This document shows, in pieces, positions 1 through 9,903 of a stretch of DNA of 64,000 nucleotides (the stretch's first letter is position 1; each line of letters opens with the position of its first letter). The stretch is from the NCBI RefSeq assembly GCF_012584515.1, contig NZ_CP051461.1:790001-854000 (forward strand), written 5' to 3'. The notes beneath the pieces are model-generated. The model saw only the letters and a program-made list of their open reading frames with translations, searched no databases and was not told where the DNA came from. Position numbers and translations under genes: made by a program. The DNA is from Polaromonas vacuolata. Lineage in GTDB: Bacteria; Pseudomonadota; Gammaproteobacteria; Burkholderiales; Burkholderiaceae_C.

Positions 1-117
1 TATAGCTTGGCGCGCAATAGTTTCGAAGCTAGCTTTATTGATGACGCGGCGAAGTTGAAATTTGTGGCCAGCTTAGACCAATGCTTTGCCAACTTTGATA
101 CCGCTGGCGTGAATTGA
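1..117 (+). CDS. add: Adenosine deaminase, C-terminal fragment (5' end outside window)
   Basis: Reading frame 1 is open from the first base to a TGA at 115-117 and encodes the last 38 residues of a protein. The stretch LARNSFEASF is the conserved C-terminal helix of bacterial adenosine or adenine deaminases, metal-dependent hydrolases that deaminate adenosine to inosine in purine salvage. Only the tail is present, so the catalytic metal-binding residues cannot be checked and adenine deaminase cannot be excluded. The gene converges on the TolC-type gene with a 26-base gap. No convincing terminator hairpin is visible in that gap. Confidence 0.7.
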   Translation, partial: YSLARNSFEASFIDDAAKLKFVASLDQCFANFDTAGVN

Positions 118-143
118 CAAAAGGTCTTGCCAATTCCTAGACT

Positions 144-1481
144 TTATTTAGCAACCAGTAGCGCTTGAACTGGTTGCAAATCGAGCTCAGTCAAACTGCC
201 ATTGGCTTGACGCAAACGCAAGCCGCCTAGCAGCACGTTATAGCGAGCCTGAGCCAAGTCGCGCTTGGTTTGAAACAGCTGGCTTTGCGAGTTGAGTACG
301 TCGATATTGATGCGTACGCCGACTTGGTAACCAAGCTTGTTGGCGTCTAGTGCGCTTTGGCTAGAAAGCTCTGCTGCTTCTAGCGCTTTGACTTGGCCTA
401 GGTTAGATACCACACCGTAAAACGCCGTGCGTGTGGCTTGGGCTACGCTGCGGCGTGCGCCTTCTAAATCGCTTTGTGATTTGTCTCTGAGGAACAAGGT
501 TTCGCGAATCCGGTTTTCGACTGAAAAACCAGAAAAAATCGGCACGTTTAGCAACAAGCCTACTGTGCCGGTATTGGTGCGATACGCCAGCGCTGAGGTG
601 GTGGCTGTGCCAGATGGGTTACGAGCAACGTTGTAACTCGCGTTCAAATCTAGCGTGGGTTTGTGACCGGCTTGGGCTTTTTGGATTTCAAGCTCGGCGA
701 CTTCAAGCCCATTTTTGGCTTGACGTATCAAGGGGTGTAAGGCTTCTGCTTGATCGACCAAACTGTTGGGATCGGCCGGCAGTATCGAAGGCAGTATGGT
801 TGGCGTTGCCAGTGCCAAGGGTTGGGTTCCCGTTCGGCCTACGAGTTGATCGAGCGCGATTTTTTTAATCCGTAAATCATTGTCTGCGGCTATTTCTTGC
901 GCCACGACCAAATCGAAGCGGGCTTGTGCTTCGCGGGTGTCGGTAATCGTGGCGGTGCCGACTTCGAAGTTACGTTTGGCTGAAGCCAGTTGCTCGGAGA
1001 CGGCGCTTTTCTGGGCCAGCACAAAGGTCAAAGTGTCTTGCGCGGCGAGCACATCAAAGTAGCTTTGGCTGGCGCGCAGGATTAAATCTTGCTCTGCCGC
1101 ATCGAGCTGCGCTCTGGCTTGCGCCACTTGCGGCTGGCTTTGCAAATAACTGGCCCAATTGGCTGGTCGGTAAAGCGGCTGGCTGGCGGTGAGGCCTAGA
1201 CTTTGGTTGCTAAAGCTGCGCTCTATGACGGGTGCGCTATTTTCAAAACGGCTAGCGCTAGCACCCAGCGATAGACCGGCGCTGGGCAGCAAACCGGCCC
1301 TAGTCTGGTCGGCTTTTGCAACGGTGGCGTCGTACTGCAATCTAGCTGACTGGTAGCTGGCATCGAATGCACGCGCCGCCGTGTAAAGCTCACCCAAGCT
1401 TTGGGCCTTAGCCGTCAGACAGGAAACGAGTAGCAGGCCAGCAATAGCCAGTGGCATTGGTGATTTGTCTTGCAGGTTCAT
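144..1481 (-). CDS. TolC-family outer membrane efflux channel
   Basis: Outer membrane channel of a tripartite efflux or type I export system. The protein of about 445 residues begins with a signal peptide (MNLQDKSPMPLAIAGLLL, predicted cleavage after AKA) and has two long helical repeats typical of the family, with YxxQV-like and LNxxSQLF segments and a C-terminal repeat ending near LLGGLRLRQANG. I chose the ATG at 1481 because it places the signal peptide at the N terminus. A TTG 36 bases upstream (1517) is in frame and possible. It is the last gene of a same-strand series with the RND adaptor and pump genes further upstream, so it is likely the channel for that pump. Length matches E. coli TolC-like proteins without a C-terminal extension. 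Confidence 0.92.
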   Translation of the reverse strand: MNLQDKSPMPLAIAGLLLVSCLTAKAQSLGELYTAARAFDASYQSARLQYDATVAKADQTRAGLLPSAGLSLGASASRFENSAPVIERSFSNQSLGLTASQPLYRPANWASYLQSQPQVAQARAQLDAAEQDLILRASQSYFDVLAAQDTLTFVLAQKSAVSEQLASAKRNFEVGTATITDTREAQARFDLVVAQEIAADNDLRIKKIALDQLVGRTGTQPLALATPTILPSILPADPNSLVDQAEALHPLIRQAKNGLEVAELEIQKAQAGHKPTLDLNASYNVARNPSGTATTSALAYRTNTGTVGLLLNVPIFSGFSVENRIRETLFLRDKSQSDLEGARRSVAQATRTAFYGVVSNLGQVKALEAAELSSQSALDANKLGYQVGVRINIDVLNSQSQLFQTKRDLAQARYNVLLGGLRLRQANGSLTELDLQPVQALLVAK

Positions 1482-1534
1482 AGTCGTTGGCTTGGATGTT
1501 GCTGAGCGAGGAGTCAAAAATGATTAGGGCGCTA

Positions 1535-1912
1535 TCAATAGTGCGGAACGCTGGTGTCAAGTTGGTTCGACCAAGCTTGTATTCCGCCCTGTAAATTGAC
1601 CACCGCACTAAAACCGTTTTGGGCTAAAAAACTGGCGACGCGCTGACTGCGTATGCCGTGGTGGCAAAGGCAGGCTATTGGCTGATCGCCGTCGAGAGCA
1701 TCTTGTAGCTCACTCAGGCGAGCCGATATCTGACCCATGGGAATGTGCAACAGCGTGAAACCGTCGGGCTGTACGGATGCGATTTGTAATTCCCAGTTTT
1801 CTCTAACATCGAGCACTATGGGCTGGATTTTCTCAGCAGTCGATTTTGCGTCGGCGCTGAGGGCAACGTCGCGCCAGGCTAGAAAATTTGCAGGGTTGAG
1901 TTGAAGTGTCAT
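1535..1912 (-). CDS. Rhodanese-like sulfurtransferase domain protein
   Basis: Single-domain rhodanese of 125 residues. The active-site loop CHHGIRS puts the probable catalytic cysteine at Cys83, and LDVRE near residues 34-38 is the standard CH2A-type motif of the fold. Proteins like this carry a persulfide on the cysteine and transfer sulfane sulfur; the physiological acceptor cannot be told from sequence. There is no signal peptide, so it should be cytoplasmic. It lies 20 bases downstream of the Pcm-like gene and about 50 bases upstream of the TolC-type gene on the same strand, which suggests co-transcription with the efflux genes. A link to export is not obvious. Confidence 0.88.
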   Translation of the reverse strand: MTLQLNPANFLAWRDVALSADAKSTAEKIQPIVLDVRENWELQIASVQPDGFTLLHIPMGQISARLSELQDALDGDQPIACLCHHGIRSQRVASFLAQNGFSAVVNLQGGIQAWSNQLDTSVPHY

Positions 1913-1932
1913 TAGGCTTTTTCAGGGACTGA

Positions 1933-2628
1933 TTAAAAGCTAAAGCGCGATGGCTCGGGGAAGTTTTGCAAGCGCGGCGCGACAGTGTCCCAGGCTTGCG
2001 TGGTGCGCCAGGCTTTCTCGCCAACCCGGGTAATCAGTGAGTGGCGCATCATGGGCTCAAAGCCGACGATGGCGCTTAAGCGACCACCAATTTTCAGCAT
2101 GGACAGCAAAGCATCGGGTACTTTGGCCACTGAGCCGCTCAGCACGATCACATCAAACGGGCCTTGTAGCGGGTCGGTGTTGGAGACGGCTTTGGCGATA
2201 TTGGCAGCGCCATCGCCGGTGCGTACTTCGGCGTTGTGAACGCCAGCATTAAGCAGGTTCTCACGCGCTATTTCGGCTAAATCGGCATCAATTTCTAAGC
2301 TGATCACGCGCTGGCTGCGGTGCGCTAGCAAGGCCGCCATGTAACCAGTGCCGGTGCCGATTTCCAGCACTGATTCGTGTTTTTGAACGCTCAGATCTTG
2401 CAGTATGCGGGCTTCAACTTTGGGCAACAACATGCACTGGTCGGGATGCTTGGCGAGTGCTTCAGTCAGTGGAATTTCAAGGTCAGCAAAAGCCAGTGCA
2501 CGGTGGGCTGCGGGTACAAAGTCTTCACGCTTGACAATTGCCAGCAGGGAAAGAATTTGGCTGTCAAGCACTTCCCAAGGACGGATTTGCTGCTCAATCA
2601 TGTTGAATCGGGCTTGTTCGTAATTCAT
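1933..2628 (-). CDS. Protein-L-isoaspartate O-methyltransferase-like protein (divergent Pcm)
   Basis: SAM-dependent methyltransferase of the PCMT family, 231 residues. The N-terminal part contains REDFVP (34-39) and the SAM-binding motif I is VLEIGTGTGY (87-96), both standard for Pcm, which repairs isoaspartyl residues in aged proteins. However, the conserved substrate-binding element of true Pcm, usually close to GQTISQP, is replaced here by DQCMLLP (63-69). The repair function should therefore be treated as unproven; a different methyl acceptor is possible. The gene lies between the RND pump gene (128 bases upstream) and the rhodanese gene (20 bases downstream) on the same strand. The ATG start at 2628 fits the usual N terminus. 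Confidence 0.8.
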   Translation of the reverse strand: MNYEQARFNMIEQQIRPWEVLDSQILSLLAIVKREDFVPAAHRALAFADLEIPLTEALAKHPDQCMLLPKVEARILQDLSVQKHESVLEIGTGTGYMAALLAHRSQRVISLEIDADLAEIARENLLNAGVHNAEVRTGDGAANIAKAVSNTDPLQGPFDVIVLSGSVAKVPDALLSMLKIGGRLSAIVGFEPMMRHSLITRVGEKAWRTTQAWDTVAPRLQNFPEPSRFSF

Positions 2629-2756
2629 GTTCTACCTGTGTTTGGCATGGGGAAGGGAAAGCGCTTGCAGCGTGGATTAAACCGAAACCTAGCTAGAAAA
2701 CCAAGCTTCAAACTGAGCTGGCTTAAAACGCTGAATTAATGTTGCTGTTTTTGATT

Positions 2757-5700
2757 TTAGTCACTGCCGGACGCTGCCTTGCCAAACCTGCGCTTGAGCC
2801 ACTGTGCGAAGTCATCCAGATAGCAATACGTCACCGGCACAACCACCAGTGTTAGCAGCGAGGAGGTGATAACCCCGCCTATCACGGCCTGGCCCATGGG
2901 GGCGCGCTGCTCCGAGCCTTCGCTGAGTGCCAAGGCCAACGGCAGCATGCCAAAAATCATCGCCAAGGTGGTCATCAAAATTGGCCGCAACCTGACTTTA
3001 GCGGCCATTAGTAACGCTGCATTGCGTGCCATGCCGGGTTGATTCAGGCCGGCTTCATCGATGTGCGGCTGGCGCAGGCGGATGGCAAAGTCGATCAGCA
3101 AAATCGCATTTTTGGTCACCAAACCCATCAGCATGACCACGCCAATCACCGAGAACATGGACAGCGTAGAGCCAAACAGCAGCAATGACACGACCACGCC
3201 TATCAGCGTCAGCGGCAGCGAAGTCATCAGCGCCAAGGGCTGCAAAAAGCTCTTGAACTGGCTGGCCAGAATCATGTAGATAAACAGCATGGCCATAATC
3301 AGTGCCGAGATGGCGTAACCAAAAGACTCCGCCATATTTTTAGTCGAGCCATTAAAACGGTAACGGTAGCCGGGCGGGAACGACATGGTGTCCAACGCTT
3401 TTTTGATTTCGTCAGAGACCTCGCCGGCCGATCGGTTCTGGGTGTTGGCATTGACCGCCACTTCACGCGTGAGATCGCGTCGATTGATCTGATCTGGCCC
3501 GGTGGTCTCTTTAATATCGGCGATCTGACTGAGCTGTATGGTGCGGGCCGAGCCATCAGCGTTATTACCCAAGCTGCTGCTGGTAAAGGCCAACCCGGCC
3601 AGGTCTTGTGGCGAGTAGCGTGACTCGGGCGCTAGCCGCACGTTGACGTCATAGGTTTGGTCATCCGGCGCACGCCAATTGCCCACCGTCTGACCGGCCA
3701 ACAAAATACGCAAGCTATTGCCGACCTGCGCCACAGATAAGCCTAAGTCACTGGCGACACCACGCCGCATATCAACTTGTATCACCGGCTTGTCGGCTTT
3801 GACGCTAGAGTCCAGATCGACCAGACCAGGAATTGTGCTGATGCGGTCCCTGACTTGACGACTCAGGCGCTCTAACTGCCTCAGGTCTGGGCCTTGTAAT
3901 GAAAACTCTATGGTCTTGTTGCCGCCCACCGAATCGAGTAGGCCCACATGGGTAACGGTGATGCCGGCAACTTGTTTAAGGCGCTCGCGCAGCACGCTTG
4001 ACATTTGGTCCACGCTGCGCTCGCGCGCTTTGCGATCGACTAAGCGCAGATAGACGCTGGTGTACATTTTCCCCACTGCATTGCCGGTGTTGATGGTGGC
4101 CAGTGAGTAGCTCACTTCGGGGAACTCGGCCACTATGGCTTGGACTTGACGCGCTTTGGCCTCGGTTGCCTCTAGCGATGAGCCGGCTGGTGTGTAGAAG
4201 TTAAGCGTGGTTTCGGAGTAATCCGCTTTCGGCACAAACTCTGTGCCCAGCAGCGGCAGCATGAAAATACTCAGCAGAAAAATGCCTACTGCTAGCGCCA
4301 AAGTGCTGAGTTTGTGCAGCAGTGCCAAGCTCAAAATGCTTTGATAGCTGCGGCTAATGCTGTCGGTGGCGCGCGCAAACCATCCCGTCACGCGGCCCAG
4401 CGTTTTGCCATACAGGGAATTGTCTTGGCCTTTGTGGCCTAGGCTGGGGTCGTGCCAGATGCTGGACAGCATGGGGTCTAGCGTAAAACTCACAAACATA
4501 GAGATCAGCACAGCAGAGACTATGGTGATGCCAAACTCGTGAAAGAATTTGCCTATGATGCCGCCCATAAAGCCAATCGGTAAAAACACCGCCACGATAG
4601 ACAGCGTGGTGGCCAGCACCGCCAGACCGATTTCTTGTGTGCCGTCTAGTGAGGCTTGGTAAGGCGACTTGCCCATGTGCACATGGCGAACAATGTTTTC
4701 TCGCACCACGATGGCATCATCAATTAACAGCCCGACGCAAAGAGACAGCGCCATTAACGTAATCATGTTGATGGTGAAACCAAACATGTTCATAAACAAA
4801 AAAGTACCGATGATGGAGATCGGCAAGGTCAGCCCGGTGATCACCGTCGAGCGCCAGGAGTTGAGAAATAAAAACACAATCAGCACCGTGAGCAGTGCGC
4901 CTTCGACCAGCGTGCGGCCAACGTTGGCAACCGCCACGCGTATCGCGCGCGAGCTGTCGGTGACTAGCTCTAGGCGCACGCCGGGCGGTAGTTGTGGGGC
5001 CAACTCGCGCAGCGCAAGATTAAGTCCATCGACCACTGCAATAGTGTTTTCGTCCTGGGCTTTTTGTACTGTCAGCAGCAAGGTGCGCTGACCGTTGTAG
5101 AGCGCTAGGCTGTCGATTTCTTGTGATCCATCGCTGATACGTGCGACTTGCGCTAGCGTGATGGGCGCGCTGCTGCTGGCGGATGGCTTGCGTGTGATGA
5201 TGATGTTGCCGAAGTCTTCTGGGCGCTTCATGCGGGCGTCTATCCGGACCGATCTTTCTTGCGTCAGTGAGCGTATCGCGCCTAGCGGCAGGTCTTGGTT
5301 TTCGCTGCGGACGGCGGCCACCACCTGGTCGGCGGTGATGCCTAGCGCCTGCATGGCTTGTGGCTTAAGGTAGAGGTTGATCTCGCGCTTGCTGCCGCCC
5401 ACCAAGGTGACTGAGCCGGCACCGCGTACGTTTTCTAAACGCTTTTTCAGAACCTGATCGGCCCAATTGGTCAACTCGACTGCCGACATAGTCCCTTTGG
5501 CTGGATCGGGCAGTACGGCAACCGACCAGACGGCGCGGCTAGACGGATCAAAGCGCAGCACCCGTGGCTCTTTGACTTCATCCCGCAGGGTGGGGCGTAT
5601 GGCGGCGATTTTCTCGCGCACATCTTCGGCGGCGCGGCGACCGTCTACATAGAGTTGGAATTCCAAAATGATGATGGCTTGGCCTTCATAGCTGCGCGAG

Positions 5701-5942
5701 CTGAGCGAGCTGATGCCGGCTATCGAGTTGACGCCTTCTTCGATTTTTTTCGTCACCTCACTCTCGACAATTTCCGGTGCGGCGCCCGGATAGTCGGCGG
5801 TGATCACCACTACTGGCAGATCAATATTCGGAAATTGGTCTACCTGCATGCGCTGGTAGGAGAAAAACCCCAACACCACAATAGCCAGCATGACCATGGT
5901 GGCGAAGACCGGATTTTTCAGACTAACTTTTGTGAACCACAT
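2757..5942 (-). CDS. RND-family efflux pump inner membrane transporter (AcrB-like)
   Basis: Proton-driven drug or metabolite exporter of 1061 residues, the usual length for the HAE-1 group. The N terminus has the TM1 signature with PVFATMVML, followed by a large periplasmic porter loop. TM4 contains Asp408-Asp409 ([10 protein letters not shown]), equivalent to the proton-relay pair of AcrB, and TM10 has the matching lysine in [10 protein letters not shown]. Two internally duplicated halves with six TM segments each can be followed. It starts 59 bases after the adaptor stop on the same strand and is followed by pcm-like, rhodanese and tolC-like genes. Substrate cannot be deduced. The motifs exclude a heavy-metal (CusA-type) pump. 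Confidence 0.95.
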   Translation of the reverse strand: MWFTKVSLKNPVFATMVMLAIVVLGFFSYQRMQVDQFPNIDLPVVVITADYPGAAPEIVESEVTKKIEEGVNSIAGISSLSSRSYEGQAIIILEFQLYVDGRRAAEDVREKIAAIRPTLRDEVKEPRVLRFDPSSRAVWSVAVLPDPAKGTMSAVELTNWADQVLKKRLENVRGAGSVTLVGGSKREINLYLKPQAMQALGITADQVVAAVRSENQDLPLGAIRSLTQERSVRIDARMKRPEDFGNIIITRKPSASSSAPITLAQVARISDGSQEIDSLALYNGQRTLLLTVQKAQDENTIAVVDGLNLALRELAPQLPPGVRLELVTDSSRAIRVAVANVGRTLVEGALLTVLIVFLFLNSWRSTVITGLTLPISIIGTFLFMNMFGFTINMITLMALSLCVGLLIDDAIVVRENIVRHVHMGKSPYQASLDGTQEIGLAVLATTLSIVAVFLPIGFMGGIIGKFFHEFGITIVSAVLISMFVSFTLDPMLSSIWHDPSLGHKGQDNSLYGKTLGRVTGWFARATDSISRSYQSILSLALLHKLSTLALAVGIFLLSIFMLPLLGTEFVPKADYSETTLNFYTPAGSSLEATEAKARQVQAIVAEFPEVSYSLATINTGNAVGKMYTSVYLRLVDRKARERSVDQMSSVLRERLKQVAGITVTHVGLLDSVGGNKTIEFSLQGPDLRQLERLSRQVRDRISTIPGLVDLDSSVKADKPVIQVDMRRGVASDLGLSVAQVGNSLRILLAGQTVGNWRAPDDQTYDVNVRLAPESRYSPQDLAGLAFTSSSLGNNADGSARTIQLSQIADIKETTGPDQINRRDLTREVAVNANTQNRSAGEVSDEIKKALDTMSFPPGYRYRFNGSTKNMAESFGYAISALIMAMLFIYMILASQFKSFLQPLALMTSLPLTLIGVVVSLLLFGSTLSMFSVIGVVMLMGLVTKNAILLIDFAIRLRQPHIDEAGLNQPGMARNAALLMAAKVRLRPILMTTLAMIFGMLPLALALSEGSEQRAPMGQAVIGGVITSSLLTLVVVPVTYCYLDDFAQWLKRRFGKAASGSD

Positions 5943-6001
5943 GCTGGGCGAACTCGCTTGGTTGGGCTTTTTTAGACTTGATTAAACGCTTTGGCGATGC
6001 T

Positions 6002-7177
6002 TTAAGGCGCTGCTACTGCAGGGCTTGTTGGCGTCATGGCTGGTTGGGTAATGCGCAGCGGCAAGTCAACACTTAGCAGTCCTACGTTGCCGCGCAGCAC
6101 GCTGTCTTGATCGTCAACGCCTTGCACCGCGACCACAGCTTGCCCGGCGTTCATGCCGCGTACGCCGAGTTGTACATTGCGATGCGCTATGCGCTGGTTG
6201 CTGTTAATTTGCACATAGGGTTGGGGCTTATCGGTGCGCACACTGCTGACTGGTAAAGCCAGCAGCCGCACACTGCTGGTCCCCAAGCTGCCTTGTGCAT
6301 ACATGCCTTGGCGCAAGCCTGGCACGCTTGGCAAGCTCAGGTAGACCAATACGCTGCGGCTACCGGCTTGTGCGCTAGGGTTAATCCGCACCACTTGGGC
6401 GGACAAAGTTTGGCTCAAACCCTCAACCCGTAACTCAGCCGTTTGACCGACTGCCACTTGGAGTGACTCTGCGGCGCTCAAAGACGCTTCTAGCTCTAAG
6501 CGACTGAGATCAATGATTTCTACGATTTTGCTGTCAATCGCTAAACGCTCGCCGGTTTGCGCTAGGCGCTGCGAGATTTGGCCGGCAATCGGTGCGCGTA
6601 TCAGGCTGTCATCGAGCGTTTTGGCGCTGATGTCGCGGCCAGCCAGTGCGGCTTTGTAAGTTGATTGCGCCGCGCTTAGGCTAGAGAGCGAGGTCTCTAA
6701 GCTGTTTTTAGAGATAAAGCCTTGCTCAACCAGCGCTTGGTTGTTGGCGTATTGGCGCTGCGCGATGTCGAGTTGTGCTTTAGCGGATTCTGCCTGCTGC
6801 TGGGTCTGGCGCAAGCTTGCTTGGTATTGGCTGGCATCAATCTGGGCTAGAACTTGGCCGGCCTTGACGAAGTCACCTTCTCTGACCTTGAGGTTGAGCA
6901 GTTCGCCGGCGACCCGGGCTTTGACGACGGCACTGTTGACGGCTTTTATGCTGCCCGAAATAGCAACGCCCTGACTGATGTCAAGCACTTGTGCTCGAAC
7001 TAGGTCACTTTGCGCCAGCTCGACAGTACTCAACGCTAATTGATGGGTCGTCATCGAAGCTACTGCTTGTCTTTGAGTCGCTCGCTTATCCAGCGCGCGC
7101 CAGACGCCGGCGCTCAGTATCAGCAGCAGCACCAAAGCCAAGGCCCATTTACCCCGGTTATTTTTAAAGCTATGCAT
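6002..7177 (-). CDS. RND efflux periplasmic adaptor (membrane fusion protein, HlyD/AcrA family)
   Basis: Adaptor of 391 residues that should bridge the RND pump and the TolC-type channel. It has one N-terminal membrane anchor (residues about 11-28, WALALVLLLILSAGVW), then a lipoyl half-domain (VKARVAGELLNLKVREGDFV), a coiled-coil hairpin rich in Gln and Ala (about 120-180), the second lipoyl half, and beta-barrel and membrane-proximal domains. No lipobox cysteine is present, so it is membrane-anchored by a helix and not lipidated. It is the first gene of the efflux series, 113 bases downstream of dinB. No regulator gene of the TetR or MarR type is adjacent, so control of the system is not visible here. 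Confidence 0.93.
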   Translation of the reverse strand: MHSFKNNRGKWALALVLLLILSAGVWRALDKRATQRQAVASMTTHQLALSTVELAQSDLVRAQVLDISQGVAISGSIKAVNSAVVKARVAGELLNLKVREGDFVKAGQVLAQIDASQYQASLRQTQQQAESAKAQLDIAQRQYANNQALVEQGFISKNSLETSLSSLSAAQSTYKAALAGRDISAKTLDDSLIRAPIAGQISQRLAQTGERLAIDSKIVEIIDLSRLELEASLSAAESLQVAVGQTAELRVEGLSQTLSAQVVRINPSAQAGSRSVLVYLSLPSVPGLRQGMYAQGSLGTSSVRLLALPVSSVRTDKPQPYVQINSNQRIAHRNVQLGVRGMNAGQAVVAVQGVDDQDSVLRGNVGLLSVDLPLRITQPAMTPTSPAVAAP

Positions 7178-7290
7178 AAGATAGAAAGTAAAAGAATTTC
7201 AAGAGCGTCGTCTTGTGCAAAAAATCAATTGCGTAAATGTAGCCTCTTCGATGCGCCCGTCCTAGCGCTTAGACGTTTATCCCTTGGCGA

Positions 7291-8529
7291 CTAAAAAAGT
7301 TGATCACTAATGCCCAAGTTCAAGCCAAGGCCTTGCTCAGCCGCACTCGCTTGATCGCCGTTGCTAACTGCCGCTAGCTCGCTGCCAAGCTTGATCAGTG
7401 AGCCAGCCCGCACACCAATCAGTCGCAAGCGTTGCTCTAACGGTACGCGTTTGAGGCACTGACCGGCAGCACGTCGAATGGCGACGGCCTCACAAGTGTA
7501 GGCATCTAAGGTCAGGTCTCGGGTGGCGATTTTGAAGTCGTCATAGCGAAGCTTGATACCAATTGTCTTTGCTTGATAGCCTTTGTTTTGCAAATCCTGT
7601 GCGATGCGCTGGCACAGCGTGGTGAAAATTTCGCCCAGTTCGGCTTTGTCGCGTACCGCATGCAAGTCGCGCGAGAAGGTGGTTTCGCGGCTCATGCTGA
7701 CAGGCTCGCTATGGGTCACCACTGGTCTGTCGTCACGGCCCCAAGCCACGGCGTGCAGCCAAGCGCCAGTCGCTTTGCCGAATTTTTCAATCAAGAGAGT
7801 TGGCGCTTGCGCTGCCAGCTCACCTATGGTTTTTACACCGATAGCCGCGAGTTTTTCATCCGCTTTGGGTCCTATGCCATTGACCTTGCGGCAGGGTAGG
7901 GGCCAGATTAAGTCTTGTAAATCGGCGGTGTGAATGATGGAAATGCCATTCGGCTTATTGAATTCACTGGCCATTTTTGCCAGCAACTTGTTCGGCGCCA
8001 CGCCTATCGAGCAGGTCAGCCCAGTGGCTTCTTGTATGGCTTTTTGAATCAAGCGGGCCAGCACCCGTCCGCCTTCTCTTTGGCCACCGGCTACCTCGGT
8101 AAAGTCTATGTAGACCTCGTCTACGCCGCCTTCTTGAACCTCCGGTGCGATGTCTCGAATAATGCGTTTAAAAAGCCGAGAGTAGTGCCTGACTTCCTCA
8201 AAGTCCACTGGCAGCAAGATAGCTTGCGGGCAAAGTTTGGCGGCCTTCATCAAACCCATCGCCGAGCCAACTCCAAACTGCCTGGCCGCATAGCTGGCGG
8301 TGGTGATGACGCCGCGGCCAACATAGCCCTCTAGCAGAGGGAAGTTGGCAATCGGTATAAAGCGCGGCTCGCGTTCACCGTGTGCTTCTAGCAAATCCAA
8401 GTCGGCTTGGCGTTTGCCGCCGCCTATGACCACCGGCAGGCCTTTGAGTTGTGGGAAACGAAGTAACGCGACTGACGCGAAAAACGCGTCCATGTCTAGG
8501 TGGGCGATGCGGCGGATAGGAGGTGTCAC
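7291..8529 (-). CDS. dinB: DNA polymerase IV (Y-family translesion polymerase)
   Basis: Error-prone translesion polymerase of 412 residues. The catalytic acidic residues are visible as Asp12 (HLDMDAFF) and Asp137-Glu138 (GGVDEVYIDF); Phe16-Phe17 occupy the steric-gate position. The helix-hairpin-helix thumb (KVNGIGPKADEKLAAIG) and little finger follow. Compared with E. coli DinB there is an insertion of about 30-35 residues after VVIGGG (roughly residues 38-72). The last residues, DQLF, resemble a beta-clamp-binding tail. The start codon is GTG at 8529; no in-frame ATG precedes the HLDMD motif. No clear LexA box was found in the 90 bases upstream. Confidence 0.93.
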   Translation of the reverse strand: MTPPIRRIAHLDMDAFFASVALLRFPQLKGLPVVIGGGKRQADLDLLEAHGEREPRFIPIANFPLLEGYVGRGVITTASYAARQFGVGSAMGLMKAAKLCPQAILLPVDFEEVRHYSRLFKRIIRDIAPEVQEGGVDEVYIDFTEVAGGQREGGRVLARLIQKAIQEATGLTCSIGVAPNKLLAKMASEFNKPNGISIIHTADLQDLIWPLPCRKVNGIGPKADEKLAAIGVKTIGELAAQAPTLLIEKFGKATGAWLHAVAWGRDDRPVVTHSEPVSMSRETTFSRDLHAVRDKAELGEIFTTLCQRIAQDLQNKGYQAKTIGIKLRYDDFKIATRDLTLDAYTCEAVAIRRAAGQCLKRVPLEQRLRLIGVRAGSLIKLGSELAAVSNGDQASAAEQGLGLNLGISDQLF

Positions 8530-8618
8530 TGGGTAAGCATAGCTTGCATAGCGGTGACTTCTATCTACCTACCTACTGACACCATTTCGCAGGCTGAGGT
8601 CGACCTTTTTCGTTTGGC

Positions 8619-9773
8619 CTATACCGGGTAAGAGCCCGGCAGCAATATGCCTTTGTCCACTTTGTTGATATCCGTGCGGCCGCAAAAAGCCATGCTCAGA
8701 TCGAGTTCTTTGTGAATGATCTCCAAGGCCTTGGTGACGCCGCTTTCACCCATAGCGCCCAGCGCATACAACATGGCCCGGCCAATATAAGTGCCTTTAG
8801 CGCCCAAGGCGGTGGCCTTGAGTACGTCTTGGCCCGAGCGTATGCCGCCGTCCATATGCACTTCTATTTTGTCGCCCACCGCGTCAACAATCGCTGGCAG
8901 TGCATGGATGGAGGATGGCGCCCCGTCTAGCTGACGCCCGCCATGGTTGGAGACGATGATGGCATCAGCGCCGGTTTTAACCGCGATTACCGCATCTTCT
9001 GCATCTTGCAAACCTTTGAGAATGAGTTTGCCACCCCAACGGTTTCTGACCCATTCAATGTCGGCCCAACTGAGTCGGGGGTCGAACTGGCTGGCGGTCC
9101 ATTCGGACAACGAACCCATGTTTTCAATCCCTTTGACATGACCAAAGATATTGCCAAATTGACGCCGCTGCGTGCCCAACATGCCTAGGCACCAGCGCGG
9201 CTTGGTCATCAGATTAATGATGTTGGCCAGTGTTGGCTTGGGCGGTGTGGACAGTCCGTTGCGCAAGTCTTTGTGGCGCTGACCTAGGATTTGCAAATCT
9301 AAAGTGAGCACTAACGCAGAGCAACCCGCAGCTTTGGCGCGGTCTATCAAACGGCCAGAAAAGTCTCGATCGCGCATCAGGTAGAGCTGAAACCAAAACG
9401 GGTGGTTACCGGTTTCTTTGGCCACGTCTTCGATAGAGCAAATGCTCATGGTCGAGAGGGTAAAAGGAATACCGAATTTTTTCGCCGCACGTGCCGCCAG
9501 AATCTCGCCATCCGCATGCTGCATGCCAGTCATGCCGGTGGGTGCAATCGCTACAGGCATGGCGACTTTTTGGCCAATCATCTCGGTCGCTGTAGAGCGG
9601 CCATCCATGTTGATACCAACCCGTTGGCGCAGCAGTATTTTTTGGAAGTCGCTCTCGTTGGCGCGGTAAGTGCCTTCGGTCCACGAGCCTGAATCGGCGT
9701 AGTCGTAAAACATGCGCGGTACGCGTTTTTCTGCCAACACGCGCAGGTCTTCAATGTGGGTAATGACGGTCAT
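8619..9773 (-). CDS. lldD: FMN-dependent alpha-hydroxy acid dehydrogenase, probable L-lactate dehydrogenase
   Basis: Flavoenzyme of 384 residues in the family of L-lactate dehydrogenase, glycolate oxidase and mandelate dehydrogenase. It oxidises a 2-hydroxy acid to the keto acid and passes electrons to the quinone pool or oxygen. Visible active-site elements are YYxYADSGSW-type N-terminal FMN region (FYDYADSGSW), Lys253 (LILKGL), and the catalytic His277 with Arg280 in SNHGGRQLDG. TLDLQILGQRHKD is typical of the L-lactate-specific branch of betaproteobacteria. Length and ends match LldD. It lies downstream of an HPF-like gene and upstream of dinB on the same strand, with no lactate permease or regulator next to it, so substrate assignment is by family resemblance only. 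Confidence 0.88.
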   Translation of the reverse strand: MTVITHIEDLRVLAEKRVPRMFYDYADSGSWTEGTYRANESDFQKILLRQRVGINMDGRSTATEMIGQKVAMPVAIAPTGMTGMQHADGEILAARAAKKFGIPFTLSTMSICSIEDVAKETGNHPFWFQLYLMRDRDFSGRLIDRAKAAGCSALVLTLDLQILGQRHKDLRNGLSTPPKPTLANIINLMTKPRWCLGMLGTQRRQFGNIFGHVKGIENMGSLSEWTASQFDPRLSWADIEWVRNRWGGKLILKGLQDAEDAVIAVKTGADAIIVSNHGGRQLDGAPSSIHALPAIVDAVGDKIEVHMDGGIRSGQDVLKATALGAKGTYIGRAMLYALGAMGESGVTKALEIIHKELDLSMAFCGRTDINKVDKGILLPGSYPV

Positions 9774-9856
9774 GGGGTCTCCTGTTGACCCATGTTAATA
9801 GCTGGGACAGGAAACTAGCGTGAATACAACTTTGAGCTGATTGAATTTATTTCCAT

Positions 9857-9888
9857 GCCGCGTCGGCGCTCGGTAGGCTCGGCGCGGC
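9857..9888. other. GC-rich inverted repeat between hpf-like gene and lldD
   Basis: GCCGCG at 9857-9862 pairs with CGCGGC at 9883-9888, with two further GC pairs after a mismatch. It follows the HPF-like gene on the minus strand, so it could slow transcription, but no T tract follows on either strand. I therefore do not call it a terminator. Confidence 0.35.
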
Positions 9889-9903
9889 TGGAGTGTTGGC
9901 GCG

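Noticed and set aside
8561..8580. CTAC tetranucleotide run upstream of dinB
   Set aside because: Only three units; too short to be meaningful.
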